The notes beneath the pieces were generated by a model that was given only the letters and a program-made list of their open reading frames with translations, was not told where the DNA came from and ran no database searches. 64,000 bases of DNA, from positions 124,001 to 188,000 of the forward strand of contig JAUIAH010000008.1 of assembly GCA_030425385.1 (NCBI GenBank), written 5' to 3'. Positions 10,144-20,575 of this stretch are shown here, in pieces. The DNA comes from Verrucomicrobiia bacterium. Its GTDB lineage: Bacteria > Verrucomicrobiota > Verrucomicrobiia > Verrucomicrobiales > DEV007. A program made the position numbers and the translations under genes. Each line of letters opens with the position of its first letter. Position 1 is the stretch's first letter.

Positions 10144-13100
10144 ATGGCCCTTCAATCTGTCGCTCGTTGCCTCTTCCTTCCCATCCTAATTGCTACGGGG
10201 ATGGGCCAAGTTCCACCCAGCCAGGTATGGTTGGACCACTACGGTCTTGAGAGTTGGGAATGGCGGGCGGATCACGATGGCGATGGCTTCACGGCTGAAG
10301 TCGAATACATGGCCGGCACGGACCCTTTCGACAGCGATTCCGGGTTATTCTTGAGTTTCTCTCTCAGTCCTACCGATCCCGAGGACGCCATCCTCGCGTG
10401 GTCATCCGCCATCGGCGCCACCTACGAACTCTTCGGCTCGGCAGATCTCACCTTGCTCGACCAGTCGTCCCTCGCCGGTCCCATGGATGGAGACGGCGAC
10501 ATGACGGGTATCACCACATCGATCACGGATCTTGATCGCTACTTCTTTCAGTTGCAGGCGCTCGCTCCTGGGGATGGCGATCTCGATGGGCTCTCTGCCA
10601 TCGAAGAAGCCATCCTTGGCACCAATCCCAATGATGACGACACCGATGGTGACGACTTCAAGGACGGGGACGAGGTCCATGTCTTCCTAACAGATCCCCT
10701 CATTCCCGATATCGCCAATGGGATCATTCGTGGAACGATCTATGATGATCCCAATGTCGATGGGAACCTCACTGACGGCCAAGCGCAGGAGCATGTCAGG
10801 GTCTATCTCGACAGCAATTTCAATGGGATGCTCGACAGCGATGAACGTACGGCAATCACCGATAGCGGTGGCCACTATGAATTCATTGCGGTCCCTGCAG
10901 GGGTGCACCATGTGCGGCAAGAACTGATCGCTCCGACCATTCAGACCTTTCCCGCTGAGGCTGCCATCCCCACCGTCAATCATCGCCCTGACGAAATCAC
11001 CAACTACACTCATGCAGCTCCAGGTGTGGGGAATTTCGACGTCGCGTATGGGGAGACGCGCTCTGATTTCCCACCGGATTGGCCCAAACGCGATGGTGCG
11101 GGAGCGCACGTGGACGAACTCCCTTCTCTCGATTTCTTGTTAGAACCTATCGGCTCTCGCGACTTTCTCGTCACGGGCCGCTTTACCTCTAGAGGATCAG
11201 AATTCTTGAGCCTTCCTGAAGGGGCACACATCACCTTACGCTTTGACGAAATGATCGTGGATGGAACGGGTCCGGACTTCCTCGTCTTCTCGCCCGGACG
11301 CAGTGGGGCAATACGTGAGGATCTCCCCGAGCGCGTCGAGATCTTGGTGGGAAATGGCGCGGATGATCTGAACTCGCTAGGCATCTTCCCTTCCGGGCAG
11401 CCGTTGCCGGTCGACCTCGCTGATGCCGATATTCCTGGTCCGATCACCTTCATCAAACTGATCTCCCAGAATAATGGGGGCGACTGGTTTGGATTTGACC
11501 TCATCGGCCTCAAGGCTCTCAACGTGGCCCCACCAGCAGCCGATGCCCACGTCGTGGTCATCACACAGGATGAGATCGTTGAGAACCGAGACTTCGGACG
11601 CTATCGCCGCGACCTCCCTCCTTCAGTGCTCATTGGTCACGAGAATGAGAATGCTAGTCGCCCCACAGGGGACATACGGCAGGGCGACCACGTGACGTTT
11701 CGGGTCCACGCCTTCGACGATCTCGCCATCGATGCGCTGACGTTCAAGGCTAACGGAACCCCCGTGAATCTCGACGAAGATCACACCGTCACGCTGAGCG
11801 CTCCTGCAGTGGGCTCCTGGCATCTCGAAGCCCTGGCCACCGATTCAGGCGGGCAGACGGCAACGGCCTCCGCCATCGTCTATGTCCTCAACACCGACGG
11901 CACGCTTCCCTTTGATCCCAGTCTCACGGGGCCTGGCCACCAGGATGTTCCAGAGGCTCCCACCACACGTTTCGTTTCGCCGAGCCCAGGCACGGTCTCC
12001 AGTGAAGACGTTGCCCTCGTCGCCAGCATCGTCGGAGATCCCGCCGCCACTTCTTGGCGGGTCGAGTATGCGCTGGCATCAGAGGTAGACCCCTACCTCA
12101 CCACCGAGGCCGATCCCGATTACACCCTCCTCGCCTCCGGCACTGGCAATGTTTACTCTGACACCATTGCTACCATGCCACTGAGCACTTTACCTGATGG
12201 CATCTACTTTGTCCGCGTGTGCGCAGAGAATTCCGCCACACGCACGTCCTGCTTTGGTCAGATCATTGCGAAGAATGTCAGTCAAGAAGACCTTCGCCCG
12301 GTCATCACCCTGAGTTCTCCGGTCGATGCTTCAGAAGTCATGGTGACGGAAGCTATCGTGGGAACCATTCAATCAACCCAACCTCTGCGGGAGTGGTATC
12401 TGGAGTATGCGCTCGCGGATACGGTGGATCCGGCGAATCTTGGCGCTCCCGGTCCGCAATGGACGCGTTTTGCCGAAGGCACGGATACGATTCCTGATCC
12501 CTCTATCCTGGCGACCTTCGATGCCACAACCTTGAAGAACAATCGCTATGTGATCCGCGCCGTTGCTTGGAACGCGATCGGCCTCGGATGGGTGGAACCT
12601 CTCACCGTCGACGTGACGGGCGAGGCCAAGCTGGGGCGCAATCGCTTGGAATACACCGATTTCGCCATCGAGTTTGGCGGCATGCCTATGCGCTTCACGC
12701 GGGTTTATGATTCCTTTGCGGCGAACACCCCCGGTGAGCTCGGCTACGGCTGGTCGCTGAAGATGCAAGATCCCGACTTACGCGAGACGGTTCCCGTGAC
12801 CGGAGTGTTAGGCGTCTTTGGCGCCACACCATTCAAAGAAGGAACCCGCGTGTATCTCAATGCACCCACCGGTGAACGCCTAGGATTCACTTTCGAGACC
12901 ACCGGCGTCAGTGGAGGTCTCCTGGGCGTCGCCTTTCGCCCTTCCTTTGTCGCCGACCCCGGAAACTACTACACCCTCCAGGTCCCGGATGCCGCGTTGA
13001 AGAAGGCGGATGATGGCTCCGTCCACGTGTTCTTCGCAAATCTCCCTTACAATCCTTCCAAGTATTTCCTCACGGATCCTGACGGAAACACCTTCACCTA

Positions 13101-16100
13101 TCATGAATCGAGAGGCCTCCTCCGCGCGACGGATCTGAATGGCAATGAGATCACCGTGACGGACAACGGCATCCTCCACTCCTCCGGCACGGACATCACG
13201 TTCGCACGTGACAGCATGGGGCGCATCACTTCCGTGACCAATCCTGAAGGCCAAACCTGGTCGTTTGCCTATGACGGCTCGGGCAATCTCAGCACAGTGA
13301 CAGATCCCGAAGCCCGCGTCACTACCTACAGTTATCTGGACGATCCTGCGCACTATCTCGATTCCATTACGGATCCGTTAGGCCGCATGCCTCAGCGCTT
13401 CGAATATGATCCTGATAGTGGGCGGCTCGCGGCGACGATCGATGAATTTGGAAACCGTCAGGAGGTGTCCTGGAATCCTGCTTCCTTCTCAGGCACACGC
13501 ACGTCACCACGCGGTTTCGTTTCCGCAGTCGACTACGATGAACGCGGAAACGTCATTCGACTCACAGATCCTGACGGAAACATCACCACCTACGCCTACG
13601 ATGACCCCGACAATCCCGATCTCGAAACAAGCATCACGGGGCCAGACGGTCACACCTGGCGGTATCTCTATGACGAAGGGGGGCGCCTCCTCCGCACCAC
13701 CCCTCCCAGTGGAAGCAGCGCCCGCGAAACGACGGAATACAACGAGCTGGGCAAGCCCATTCAGCACCGGGCTCCGGGCGGTGCCGTTTCCAACTTTACG
13801 TGGGACGCGCAAGGAAATCTCACCGGCCAGAATGCCGCTTTCGGGGTGAATTTCACCGTGGAACGCCACAGCGATGGAAGCCCACATCGCCTCACTCAAG
13901 GCTCCTACACCACCGAATATCAGCTGGATGACAAGGGCCGCATCGCTGGCCGCACGGATACCTTGGGCTATCAGATTGAAGTGGAGACCGATCGGATGGG
14001 GCGCGTCTCGCGTGTGCGCAACTATCGTGGCGATGAGACCACCTTTGCCTTCGACTCCCGAGCGGTCCCCATTCGACAAACTGATCCTATGGGCAACTCG
14101 GTAAACACCGTCGAGAATGCTGATGGCAGCTACACCTCCACCGATCGCAATGGACTCGTGACCGAGCAGAGCTTCACCTCGACAGGTCTTGCTGAATCCT
14201 ACATCTTCCCAGGTGGCAGCACCGCGACCCCCACTTACAATGAGAGCGGAAAGCTCGCCACCCTGACAGATGCCCTAGGTAACACCTTTGCTTTCGACTA
14301 CGATTTCGACGAACGCATGAACGCGGTGACAGACGCCACCGGCAACACCTTCTCCGCAACGTTCAATGCAATCGGCGAACTTGAGACGGCCACCACGGCT
14401 TCGGGCAAGAAGCGATCCTTTGAGTACGACATGGACCGTCGGTTAATCGCCGAGAAATGGCATGACCCCACCGACGATTCGATAATTGTCAGGACCTACA
14501 ACTACACCTACCATGCCTCGGGTAGACTGACGCAAATCACCCAGACAGCAAATGGGCAGACCCATACCTACGCATTCACAGGAGTGATGCCTCGCCCTAC
14601 CCAGATCGATGTGACGTATCATGATCAGCATCCCTTTCGGGTCAGCTACCAATGGGGAGGTTCTAGCAATGCGCCTACCAGCATGAGTCTCACGGGCGGG
14701 ACCAGCGGACGTTCAGAGATCAATGCCACCTACATCGGCGAGAAAGTCTACGAACTCTCTTGGAGTGGACTCGTGGGCAACAACAACCGCCTAGAATATC
14801 GGCGCCATCCGGATGCCTCCATCGCCAGCATCTCACGCTTTCACCATGGGAGCAATGTGCTCAACTCCAAGACAGTTTATACCTACGGCACGCTGGGCCC
14901 TATTGCCTCTATCCGCCATGAAGACGGCACAGGGGCCCTCCTTCATCCAAACAGCGCACTCACCTTCACGCGCGATTTGGAAAGCCACATCACCAGCATC
15001 GCCCATGCAGGAGATACGGTAACCATTGCCTATGATCCCTGCGGCTACGTCTCTTCCGCCGCGCATTCCAATGCTGCCTACACGGACGAAGTATACGCCT
15101 ACGACGCCGTCGGCAATCGCCTCAGCTCCCATTTGGACCTCACCCCACACACGATCGCAGATGCCAATCGCCTCACCTCGGGAGGTGGCTACACCTACAC
15201 CTACGATGCTGATGGTAATGTCAGGGCACGGACCGATACAAGCACTGGAGAGATCACGGAGTTTGCATACAATCACCGCAATCGACTGATAGAGGCCATC
15301 ATTCGCCCGAGTGCTGGGGCCGCCGCCACGACGACCGTGCTCTTTGATTACGACTTTGCAGATCGGCTCATCAGCCGTGAGATCAATGGAAGCAAGAGCT
15401 GGCTGCTCTATGATCGCCACATGCCCGCGGGTGAGTTTCAGGACGGTTCTACGGAACTTTCAGCCGCCTATTTCTACACCCTCGACGCCACCGATGACTT
15501 CCACGCCACTTGGCGACAAGGCGTGGGCGAACAGTGGTTCCTCAAAGACCAAATCGGATCTATTCGCGGCATCGTCGATGCGACCGGCGCCTTTGTCTCC
15601 TGGACGGATTACGACGCCTTTGGCAATCGCCTCACCGGTGGTGTCTCGACGGAGCCTCTCGCCTTTGCAGGCCGCCCTTACCTACCTGAACTCCAGCTCT
15701 ACGCCAATCGCCTCCGCTTCTACGATCCTCAGCTCGGGCGCTTCACGCAGCCTGATCCTTTGCACCTTCAGGGAGGCGATCTCAATCTCTATGGTTATGT
15801 GAGGAATAATCCTTACATCTACACGGATCCGAACGGAACATTCGCGGCCATCAGCTATGGCCAAATGCTTGATCTCGTCTCGTTCTATACCCAAGCGCTA
15901 TGCAACTATGGCAACTGTCTCGGCAAGCTTTACAAACACGTCCTCGAAGGGGTCGGGAATCTAGCCCCGCCCAAGAGCAACATCCCGATTCGTGAATGCG
16001 TGACCAATCTCATTGGATTTGATCCTTGTGATAGTCCCTTCGCTCAAATGACGAGTCCCACCCTCAATGGCGGTGCGAATAACGTCGCGGAAGCCTATGC

Positions 16101-16230
16101 GAAAGCCCCTGGCAGCCAAAGCAAGGCGGGCGCTACTGGCGCGGGATGGGCCATTCTCGGCGTGGTCCAGGCCTGCAAGGGACTGACCACGGAGACGAAA
16201 CCCGCCTCTTGCGGCGATGGTGACGAATGA
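10144..16230 (+). CDS. Giant secreted RHS/YD-repeat protein with calcium-binding and Ig-like modules
   Basis: I use ATG 10144 (2,028 residues) because it opens a signal peptide, MALQSVARCLFLPILIATG; a TTG at 10117 would only add nine residues. Order of parts: Asp-rich type-3/dockerin-like calcium loops near 40-63 and 140-178 ('DHDGDGFTAEVEYMAGTDP', 'DDDTDGDDFKDGDE'); an SdrD-B/Cna-B-like domain near 188-285; Ig/cadherin-like beta domains to about 820; 'RNRLEYTDFAIEFGGMPMRFTRVYDS', typical of the RHS entry domain; YD repeats about 980-1790 forming the RHS shell; and the RHS-associated core ending 'LGRFTQPDPLHLQGG' and 'YGYVRNNPYIYTDPNG' near 1898. A 130-residue Cys-containing tail follows that I cannot assign to a toxin family. 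No immunity gene follows: the next gene is convergent. Probably a surface or secreted adhesin or effector shell. Confidence 0.88.
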   Translation: MALQSVARCLFLPILIATGMGQVPPSQVWLDHYGLESWEWRADHDGDGFTAEVEYMAGTDPFDSDSGLFLSFSLSPTDPEDAILAWSSAIGATYELFGSADLTLLDQSSLAGPMDGDGDMTGITTSITDLDRYFFQLQALAPGDGDLDGLSAIEEAILGTNPNDDDTDGDDFKDGDEVHVFLTDPLIPDIANGIIRGTIYDDPNVDGNLTDGQAQEHVRVYLDSNFNGMLDSDERTAITDSGGHYEFIAVPAGVHHVRQELIAPTIQTFPAEAAIPTVNHRPDEITNYTHAAPGVGNFDVAYGETRSDFPPDWPKRDGAGAHVDELPSLDFLLEPIGSRDFLVTGRFTSRGSEFLSLPEGAHITLRFDEMIVDGTGPDFLVFSPGRSGAIREDLPERVEILVGNGADDLNSLGIFPSGQPLPVDLADADIPGPITFIKLISQNNGGDWFGFDLIGLKALNVAPPAADAHVVVITQDEIVENRDFGRYRRDLPPSVLIGHENENASRPTGDIRQGDHVTFRVHAFDDLAIDALTFKANGTPVNLDEDHTVTLSAPAVGSWHLEALATDSGGQTATASAIVYVLNTDGTLPFDPSLTGPGHQDVPEAPTTRFVSPSPGTVSSEDVALVASIVGDPAATSWRVEYALASEVDPYLTTEADPDYTLLASGTGNVYSDTIATMPLSTLPDGIYFVRVCAENSATRTSCFGQIIAKNVSQEDLRPVITLSSPVDASEVMVTEAIVGTIQSTQPLREWYLEYALADTVDPANLGAPGPQWTRFAEGTDTIPDPSILATFDATTLKNNRYVIRAVAWNAIGLGWVEPLTVDVTGEAKLGRNRLEYTDFAIEFGGMPMRFTRVYDSFAANTPGELGYGWSLKMQDPDLRETVPVTGVLGVFGATPFKEGTRVYLNAPTGERLGFTFETTGVSGGLLGVAFRPSFVADPGNYYTLQVPDAALKKADDGSVHVFFANLPYNPSKYFLTDPDGNTFTYHESRGLLRATDLNGNEITVTDNGILHSSGTDITFARDSMGRITSVTNPEGQTWSFAYDGSGNLSTVTDPEARVTTYSYLDDPAHYLDSITDPLGRMPQRFEYDPDSGRLAATIDEFGNRQEVSWNPASFSGTRTSPRGFVSAVDYDERGNVIRLTDPDGNITTYAYDDPDNPDLETSITGPDGHTWRYLYDEGGRLLRTTPPSGSSARETTEYNELGKPIQHRAPGGAVSNFTWDAQGNLTGQNAAFGVNFTVERHSDGSPHRLTQGSYTTEYQLDDKGRIAGRTDTLGYQIEVETDRMGRVSRVRNYRGDETTFAFDSRAVPIRQTDPMGNSVNTVENADGSYTSTDRNGLVTEQSFTSTGLAESYIFPGGSTATPTYNESGKLATLTDALGNTFAFDYDFDERMNAVTDATGNTFSATFNAIGELETATTASGKKRSFEYDMDRRLIAEKWHDPTDDSIIVRTYNYTYHASGRLTQITQTANGQTHTYAFTGVMPRPTQIDVTYHDQHPFRVSYQWGGSSNAPTSMSLTGGTSGRSEINATYIGEKVYELSWSGLVGNNNRLEYRRHPDASIASISRFHHGSNVLNSKTVYTYGTLGPIASIRHEDGTGALLHPNSALTFTRDLESHITSIAHAGDTVTIAYDPCGYVSSAAHSNAAYTDEVYAYDAVGNRLSSHLDLTPHTIADANRLTSGGGYTYTYDADGNVRARTDTSTGEITEFAYNHRNRLIEAIIRPSAGAAATTTVLFDYDFADRLISREINGSKSWLLYDRHMPAGEFQDGSTELSAAYFYTLDATDDFHATWRQGVGEQWFLKDQIGSIRGIVDATGAFVSWTDYDAFGNRLTGGVSTEPLAFAGRPYLPELQLYANRLRFYDPQLGRFTQPDPLHLQGGDLNLYGYVRNNPYIYTDPNGTFAAISYGQMLDLVSFYTQALCNYGNCLGKLYKHVLEGVGNLAPPKSNIPIRECVTNLIGFDPCDSPFAQMTSPTLNGGANNVAEAYAKAPGSQSKAGATGAGWAILGVVQACKGLTTETKPASCGDGDE

Positions 16231-16236
16231 CCCTAT

Positions 16237-17433
16237 CTAATCCACGAGTTCCAGCTCTCGCAGCACCTGGAGGCCATTCTCAAAGCGCTCCCAATCGGCG
16301 CGATGTGCCTGAATGAACTCCCGCCCCCCAGGAATCGTTGCCAGAGACTCGGTCAATTCTAACAAATACTCTGGATGATAGAATTCGACCACTCGTCGCA
16401 TGAGCGTGAGGGTGTGCTCTTTGCTGGCCTCAACCAGCCAACCAGCCCTCGAGGCATCGATCTCGTGGAGCAGCTGAGGCAGTCTCCACACAGCATCGTA
16501 GCGCATGGGATCTAGCGGAATCACTCTTCCTTGGGGAAATCCATCCGGCCCCATGGCTTCAAGATAATCCAATGCTTCGGCGTAGCGACCATTCGTGAGG
16601 TGACGTTGCAAGATATGCCAGTGCGTCTCCGCTCGCTGCATGGGCCTGGCCAGCCCTATGGCCACTCCGAACACGAGCACCGCGCCAACGAGGAGCGCCC
16701 ATGGCAGCGTGTCCTTGGCGACCGCAGGGAAACCAGCACGCGCATATTTCTCCCTCCCGATGTAGAGAATGCTAGACAGCACCAGAATTCCAAACGCAAT
16801 CTGCGTCGCCATTCCCGCCGCCCGCTGCGCCGCCACCACTGCTGGACTTGGCTCTAGATGAACCCCCGCCATGGCCGTGGCGATTCCTTCGAGACTGAAC
16901 ACAGAAGTGACCACGCCAGCGACGAAGAACTCCAAACTTGCTGGTGCACTGACAAAGATCAAACACCTCCCAAATCCTTGTTCGCAAATGACGCTGGTCA
17001 CCCGCGCGATCAACAAGACTCGCCAAAGCGCTACCGCAGCCAGCAAGGAGACATTCGCCCACACCGCCGAAACCGGATCCATCCACCGCTCCACGGGAAT
17101 CGCATACAGCCAGGCCAACGGCGCCGTCATGACAAAAGCTCCGAGAAAGCTGCGATACTGATGGGAGAACGGCACCCTTCCTTGCAAACGCCCCTCTCTC
17201 AACGCAGACCATAGAACGAGAAAAATCCAGCAAGACGAAACCAACGCCATCACATAAGGCATGGCCATGCGTTTCGGCGAGAGATGGATGGCCGCATGAT
17301 CGTAATTCCGGGCCACCACAGCCGTGGCGATGAAGACGATGCCTACCCAAAGGCTCCAACGAGAGGAACACACCTTGCGAATCGCCTCACGGTTTCCCAA
17401 GAGATATAGAAACGGATCACGACAGGTAAGCAT
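16237..17433 (-). CDS. Polytopic membrane protein of unknown function with helical C-terminal domain
   Basis: I prefer ATG 17433 (398 residues) over the GTG at 17460 because an AGGAGAGG lies about 11 bp ahead of it. The N-terminal 240 residues contain six or seven hydrophobic segments ('SLWVGIVFIATAVVA', 'VMALVSSCWIFLVLWS', 'LGAFVMTAPLAWLYAI', 'LLAAVALWRVLLIARV', 'IAFGILVLSSILYI', 'WALLVGAVLVFGVAIGLA'). The last about 135 residues are soluble and helical ('HLTNGRYAEALDYLEAMGPDGFPQ'), reminiscent of a tetratricopeptide-like tail. It overlaps nothing and is convergent with the RHS gene (6 bp). No family was recognised; a sensor or envelope role is only a guess. Confidence 0.7.
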   Translation of the reverse strand: MLTCRDPFLYLLGNREAIRKVCSSRWSLWVGIVFIATAVVARNYDHAAIHLSPKRMAMPYVMALVSSCWIFLVLWSALREGRLQGRVPFSHQYRSFLGAFVMTAPLAWLYAIPVERWMDPVSAVWANVSLLAAVALWRVLLIARVTSVICEQGFGRCLIFVSAPASLEFFVAGVVTSVFSLEGIATAMAGVHLEPSPAVVAAQRAAGMATQIAFGILVLSSILYIGREKYARAGFPAVAKDTLPWALLVGAVLVFGVAIGLARPMQRAETHWHILQRHLTNGRYAEALDYLEAMGPDGFPQGRVIPLDPMRYDAVWRLPQLLHEIDASRAGWLVEASKEHTLTLMRRVVEFYHPEYLLELTESLATIPGGREFIQAHRADWERFENGLQVLRELELVD

Positions 17434-17578
17434 GGCAGAAGGATCCTCTCCTCGCCTCACACTCGTGTCGATCCGTTTCCGTCTCCTTGAGAGTAGGCGA
17501 GGCGTTTACACAACTTTTACAGAAGCTTCAGCTGGCATTGACGCAAAGCCCTCGCGGATGTGCTTGATTGAGGATGCT

Positions 17579-19018
17579 ATGAAAAGTCTATCTACTCTTC
17601 TTATCGGCCTCAGCCTGGCGAGCGGGATTGCTCAGGACAATGATCCCTTCGCGGCCCCGCCTGCCCCGGCTCCTCAGGCGGGAGATCCCTTTGTGAAACA
17701 AACACCGCGTCCGTCTCAGACGATCGATCCAGATGGCTACAATGTCGGGATCTTCACTGAATGGATCGAAGTCGAGCCCTTGGCCCTCACGGAGATCCTC
17801 CAGCAAGACGATGTCCATTTCAATGATGGCGACGCGGTTCGAGATGCCGTTAACGCGCTGATGAAGGAAGAGCGAGCGACGTTGTTAGACTCTTGCTATT
17901 TGATGGGGAGGCATTCACAAAAGTGCAAAGTAGAGGCCATTCGCGAACTCATCTATCCGACAGAATTTGATCCTGGGGAAACTGAGAACGTGAAACCCTT
18001 GGTCCTTAACGGAACCTCCTACTGGCCACCCACCGCCTATGCCCACCCCACCCAGTTTGAAGTACGTAACTTGGGCATGACGGTGGAGGGACGAATCTTC
18101 TCACCAAGAACCGATCATGGAGCGGTATTGAGTATCGCACCAGAAATGGTCGAGCATCTTGGCTACAAGCGCTACGTCGATATTCCGATCAGTAAGACCA
18201 AGGTTCCTGCCGCCGCACTGCCTACAATTGGAACAGTACGATGCGCCTTGAATCACCCCATAGAATATGGCTCAACAACCCTCCTCGGAAGCAGCCCGCG
18301 CAATGGACAAATCGTGCTCACGTTTGCAACGAGCAACCGGATCGACAATCGTCATCCAGAAGATCCTCTTTCTTCTTTGCCTGGTATCAGCGCCACAGCT
18401 GAATTCATCCAAGTCGACGCCGAGTGGTTTGCGACAACCATGGAGGCATTCGGCAGCCGATCCTTAGATGGGCGATTGATACGCAACCAAGTCCAGGATC
18501 AACTGAGCGAAGGCAAAGCAACGATCATCGATATCGCCATGACTGCTGGGCAGGCCACCAATGCCACTCACCAATCCGAAGGCGTCACTGAAATCATCTA
18601 TCCCACAGAATACGACCCACCACAGCCTTCCCCAGTTCTGGACAAACGCCCCTCTACCGAAACGACTGAGCACTTCTGGCCAGCAGGCGCTTACCCAACA
18701 CCCACGGCCTTCAATACCCGAAACACCGGAACCACTCTCAAAACCACGATCGATGATCTTGGTGAAACCAAAGGCTATCTCATGGACATCGTTGCGGAAA
18801 GCGTCCGTCACCAGGGGGAAACCGCTTCCAATGCCTACGTCACCCCTCACGGGGAAGAGCCGCAGTGTCCCATGCCACTCTTCACCACGCATCGGGTGAC
18901 GTCGAGCCTCTACGTGCAACCCGGCGAGGTTCTTCTGTTAGGAGCCATGACTCCCCGCACGAAGACTGGGGCAGATCGCGAGCATCGCTTGTTAATCTTT
19001 CTTCGGCTGGCCAAGTAG
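17579..19018 (+). CDS. Exported protein built of two secretin-like repeats
   Basis: Start ATG 17579 follows GAGG by 4 bp and gives a signal peptide (MKSLSTLLIGLSLASGIAQ); 479 residues. After a Pro/Ala-rich linker the protein holds two copies of one unit: 'EWIEV...ELIYPTEFDP...YWPPTAYAHPTQFEVRN' and 'EFIQV...EIIYPTEYDP...FWPAGAYPTPTAFNTRN'. The second ends 'MPLFTTHRVTSSLYVQPGEV' then LLLGAM, which resembles the beta-barrel lip of type II/IV secretins (PilQ/GspD), where a PxFxxRxVxTxVxVxDGxTVVLGGL block is usual. It has no transmembrane barrel of normal size, so a secretin relative or accessory is likelier than a true channel. A two-component pair follows after 24 bp and may be co-transcribed. 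Confidence 0.55.
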   Translation: MKSLSTLLIGLSLASGIAQDNDPFAAPPAPAPQAGDPFVKQTPRPSQTIDPDGYNVGIFTEWIEVEPLALTEILQQDDVHFNDGDAVRDAVNALMKEERATLLDSCYLMGRHSQKCKVEAIRELIYPTEFDPGETENVKPLVLNGTSYWPPTAYAHPTQFEVRNLGMTVEGRIFSPRTDHGAVLSIAPEMVEHLGYKRYVDIPISKTKVPAAALPTIGTVRCALNHPIEYGSTTLLGSSPRNGQIVLTFATSNRIDNRHPEDPLSSLPGISATAEFIQVDAEWFATTMEAFGSRSLDGRLIRNQVQDQLSEGKATIIDIAMTAGQATNATHQSEGVTEIIYPTEYDPPQPSPVLDKRPSTETTEHFWPAGAYPTPTAFNTRNTGTTLKTTIDDLGETKGYLMDIVAESVRHQGETASNAYVTPHGEEPQCPMPLFTTHRVTSSLYVQPGEVLLLGAMTPRTKTGADREHRLLIFLRLAK

Positions 19019-19042
19019 CCAGCATCCTCCTAAAGTTGCCCG

Positions 19043-20575
19043 ATGAAATGGGAAGCGCCTGAGGCCTGTTTGGCCCTGTTTGTGGCTGCCGCCGGTCTGT
19101 GCCTGGTCGGTGGGTGGCCACTGGCACGGGAACGCGTGGAAACGCGCATGGAACGCTCGCGCGAAGCTCATCACACATTTCTCAAACGGCTCGATGACGA
19201 GTGTGACCGATTGGAGCAACTCTATCAATCCCACCTCAAGCGATTGGCGACTTTCGAGCGCCTCCACGACACCATTGCCCTCCGTCAGGAAGCCGAGACC
19301 ATCATTGGCGTCGTCCAGATCTCCTCCCTCTCCCCCACCCAGCCATCGCGCACACCCTATCATTTGCCTGTGCATGAGGCGCCCCTGCCAACACCCACCT
19401 TCTCCGAGGACGACTCGCCCTTCCAAGATGAGCATGTTCGTCTCGATCCTAAGACCTTTGTGGGAACGGAAGGCTGGATCGATGACCCTGGCAAACCTCT
19501 CTTCTATTGGCATCAACGCAAGGATCGCTCCGTGGCTTTGTTGCTGATCGATCGACCCGCCGTGGCTGCTGCCATGACAGAAGGCTTGAAATCATGGCTT
19601 CCAGAGGCCTTCGCTCCGCTGGCCGTGCAAGAAGGTGAAGACGCCTTGCTCTCACCTGCCGGTGCCCTCATCGCCGGCGCGCCACTCACCGAGCGCCCAC
19701 ACGCCATCATGCCCTTGCCCACACGCTTTGGCACCTGGCAGCTTACACTTCGCGATCCCATTCGCTCACAGATTCACTATCGTTGGCCCTTCCTCATCAC
19801 CAGCGGCCTCCTCGCCGCACTCTTCCTCGGGCTTGGTTTCCTCGTCTACGGTTATCAACGCCGCGCTGCCAAGCTCGCCCAGACCCGCGTGTCGTTTGCC
19901 AATCAAGTCTCGCACGAACTGCGCTCACCGCTGACCAACATTGTACTCAACGCCGATCTCATTGAGGATCAACTGCCCGATGATGGTTCCGCTCGCCGCC
20001 GACTCACACTCATTCAGGAAGAAGCTCACCGCTTAGGCCGTCTCATCAGCAATGTCCTCACGTTTTCCCGAAGAGAATCGGGACGCCATCAACTCCAGCT
20101 CGCCCCCGCCACCATGGATTCCCTGGTCGATGATGTCCTCTCTCAGTTCGCCGTTTCCCTTGAACGCCTCCACATCGAAGTCGACTTCCATCGAGGAGCC
20201 GCGACGCCCGCCTTGCTCGATCACGACGCCGTCTTTCAGATCGTGGCCAACCTCGTTTCCAACGTGGAGAAATACGCTGCCCAAGGCGCTTGGCTCTCCA
20301 TTCGGACCTCTATCCGAGACGCTCGCCTCCATCTAGAAGTCGCCGACCGTGGCCCTGGCATTGCGCGAAACGATATCGCACGCGCATTTGAGTCCTTTGT
20401 CAGACTCAATGAACGCGTGGACGAAGGCACCAGCGGCACGGGACTGGGATTGGCCATCGCCCGAGGCCTCGCCGAGGACATGGGGGGCACCCTGAATCTC
20501 GTCCCGTCTGAACAAGGCGCCCGATTCGAGCTCACCCTCCCCTTAGTCACGGCAGCGTCTCCCCACCTTTCATGA
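19043..20575 (+). CDS. Sensor histidine kinase
   Basis: A 510-residue membrane kinase. TM1 covers about residues 8-27 and TM2 about 248-268, enclosing a periplasmic sensor of roughly 220 residues with no recognised fold. The cytoplasmic part has the HisKA box FANQVSHELRSPLTN with phospho-acceptor His291, then an N-box (NLVSNVEKYA), G1 (DRGPGIA) and G2 (GTGLGLAIARG). It therefore should autophosphorylate and pass phosphate to the response regulator encoded by the next gene, which it overlaps by 4 bp (ATGA). The signal is unknown; the secretin-like gene just upstream is the most obvious physiological partner. Confidence 0.93.
   Translation: MKWEAPEACLALFVAAAGLCLVGGWPLARERVETRMERSREAHHTFLKRLDDECDRLEQLYQSHLKRLATFERLHDTIALRQEAETIIGVVQISSLSPTQPSRTPYHLPVHEAPLPTPTFSEDDSPFQDEHVRLDPKTFVGTEGWIDDPGKPLFYWHQRKDRSVALLLIDRPAVAAAMTEGLKSWLPEAFAPLAVQEGEDALLSPAGALIAGAPLTERPHAIMPLPTRFGTWQLTLRDPIRSQIHYRWPFLITSGLLAALFLGLGFLVYGYQRRAAKLAQTRVSFANQVSHELRSPLTNIVLNADLIEDQLPDDGSARRRLTLIQEEAHRLGRLISNVLTFSRRESGRHQLQLAPATMDSLVDDVLSQFAVSLERLHIEVDFHRGAATPALLDHDAVFQIVANLVSNVEKYAAQGAWLSIRTSIRDARLHLEVADRGPGIARNDIARAFESFVRLNERVDEGTSGTGLGLAIARGLAEDMGGTLNLVPSEQGARFELTLPLVTAASPHLS

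Noticed and set aside
15838..16230. RHS C-terminal tail as a defined toxin
   Set aside because: I could not match it to a known nuclease, deaminase or peptidase family and no immunity gene follows, so it is left unassigned.
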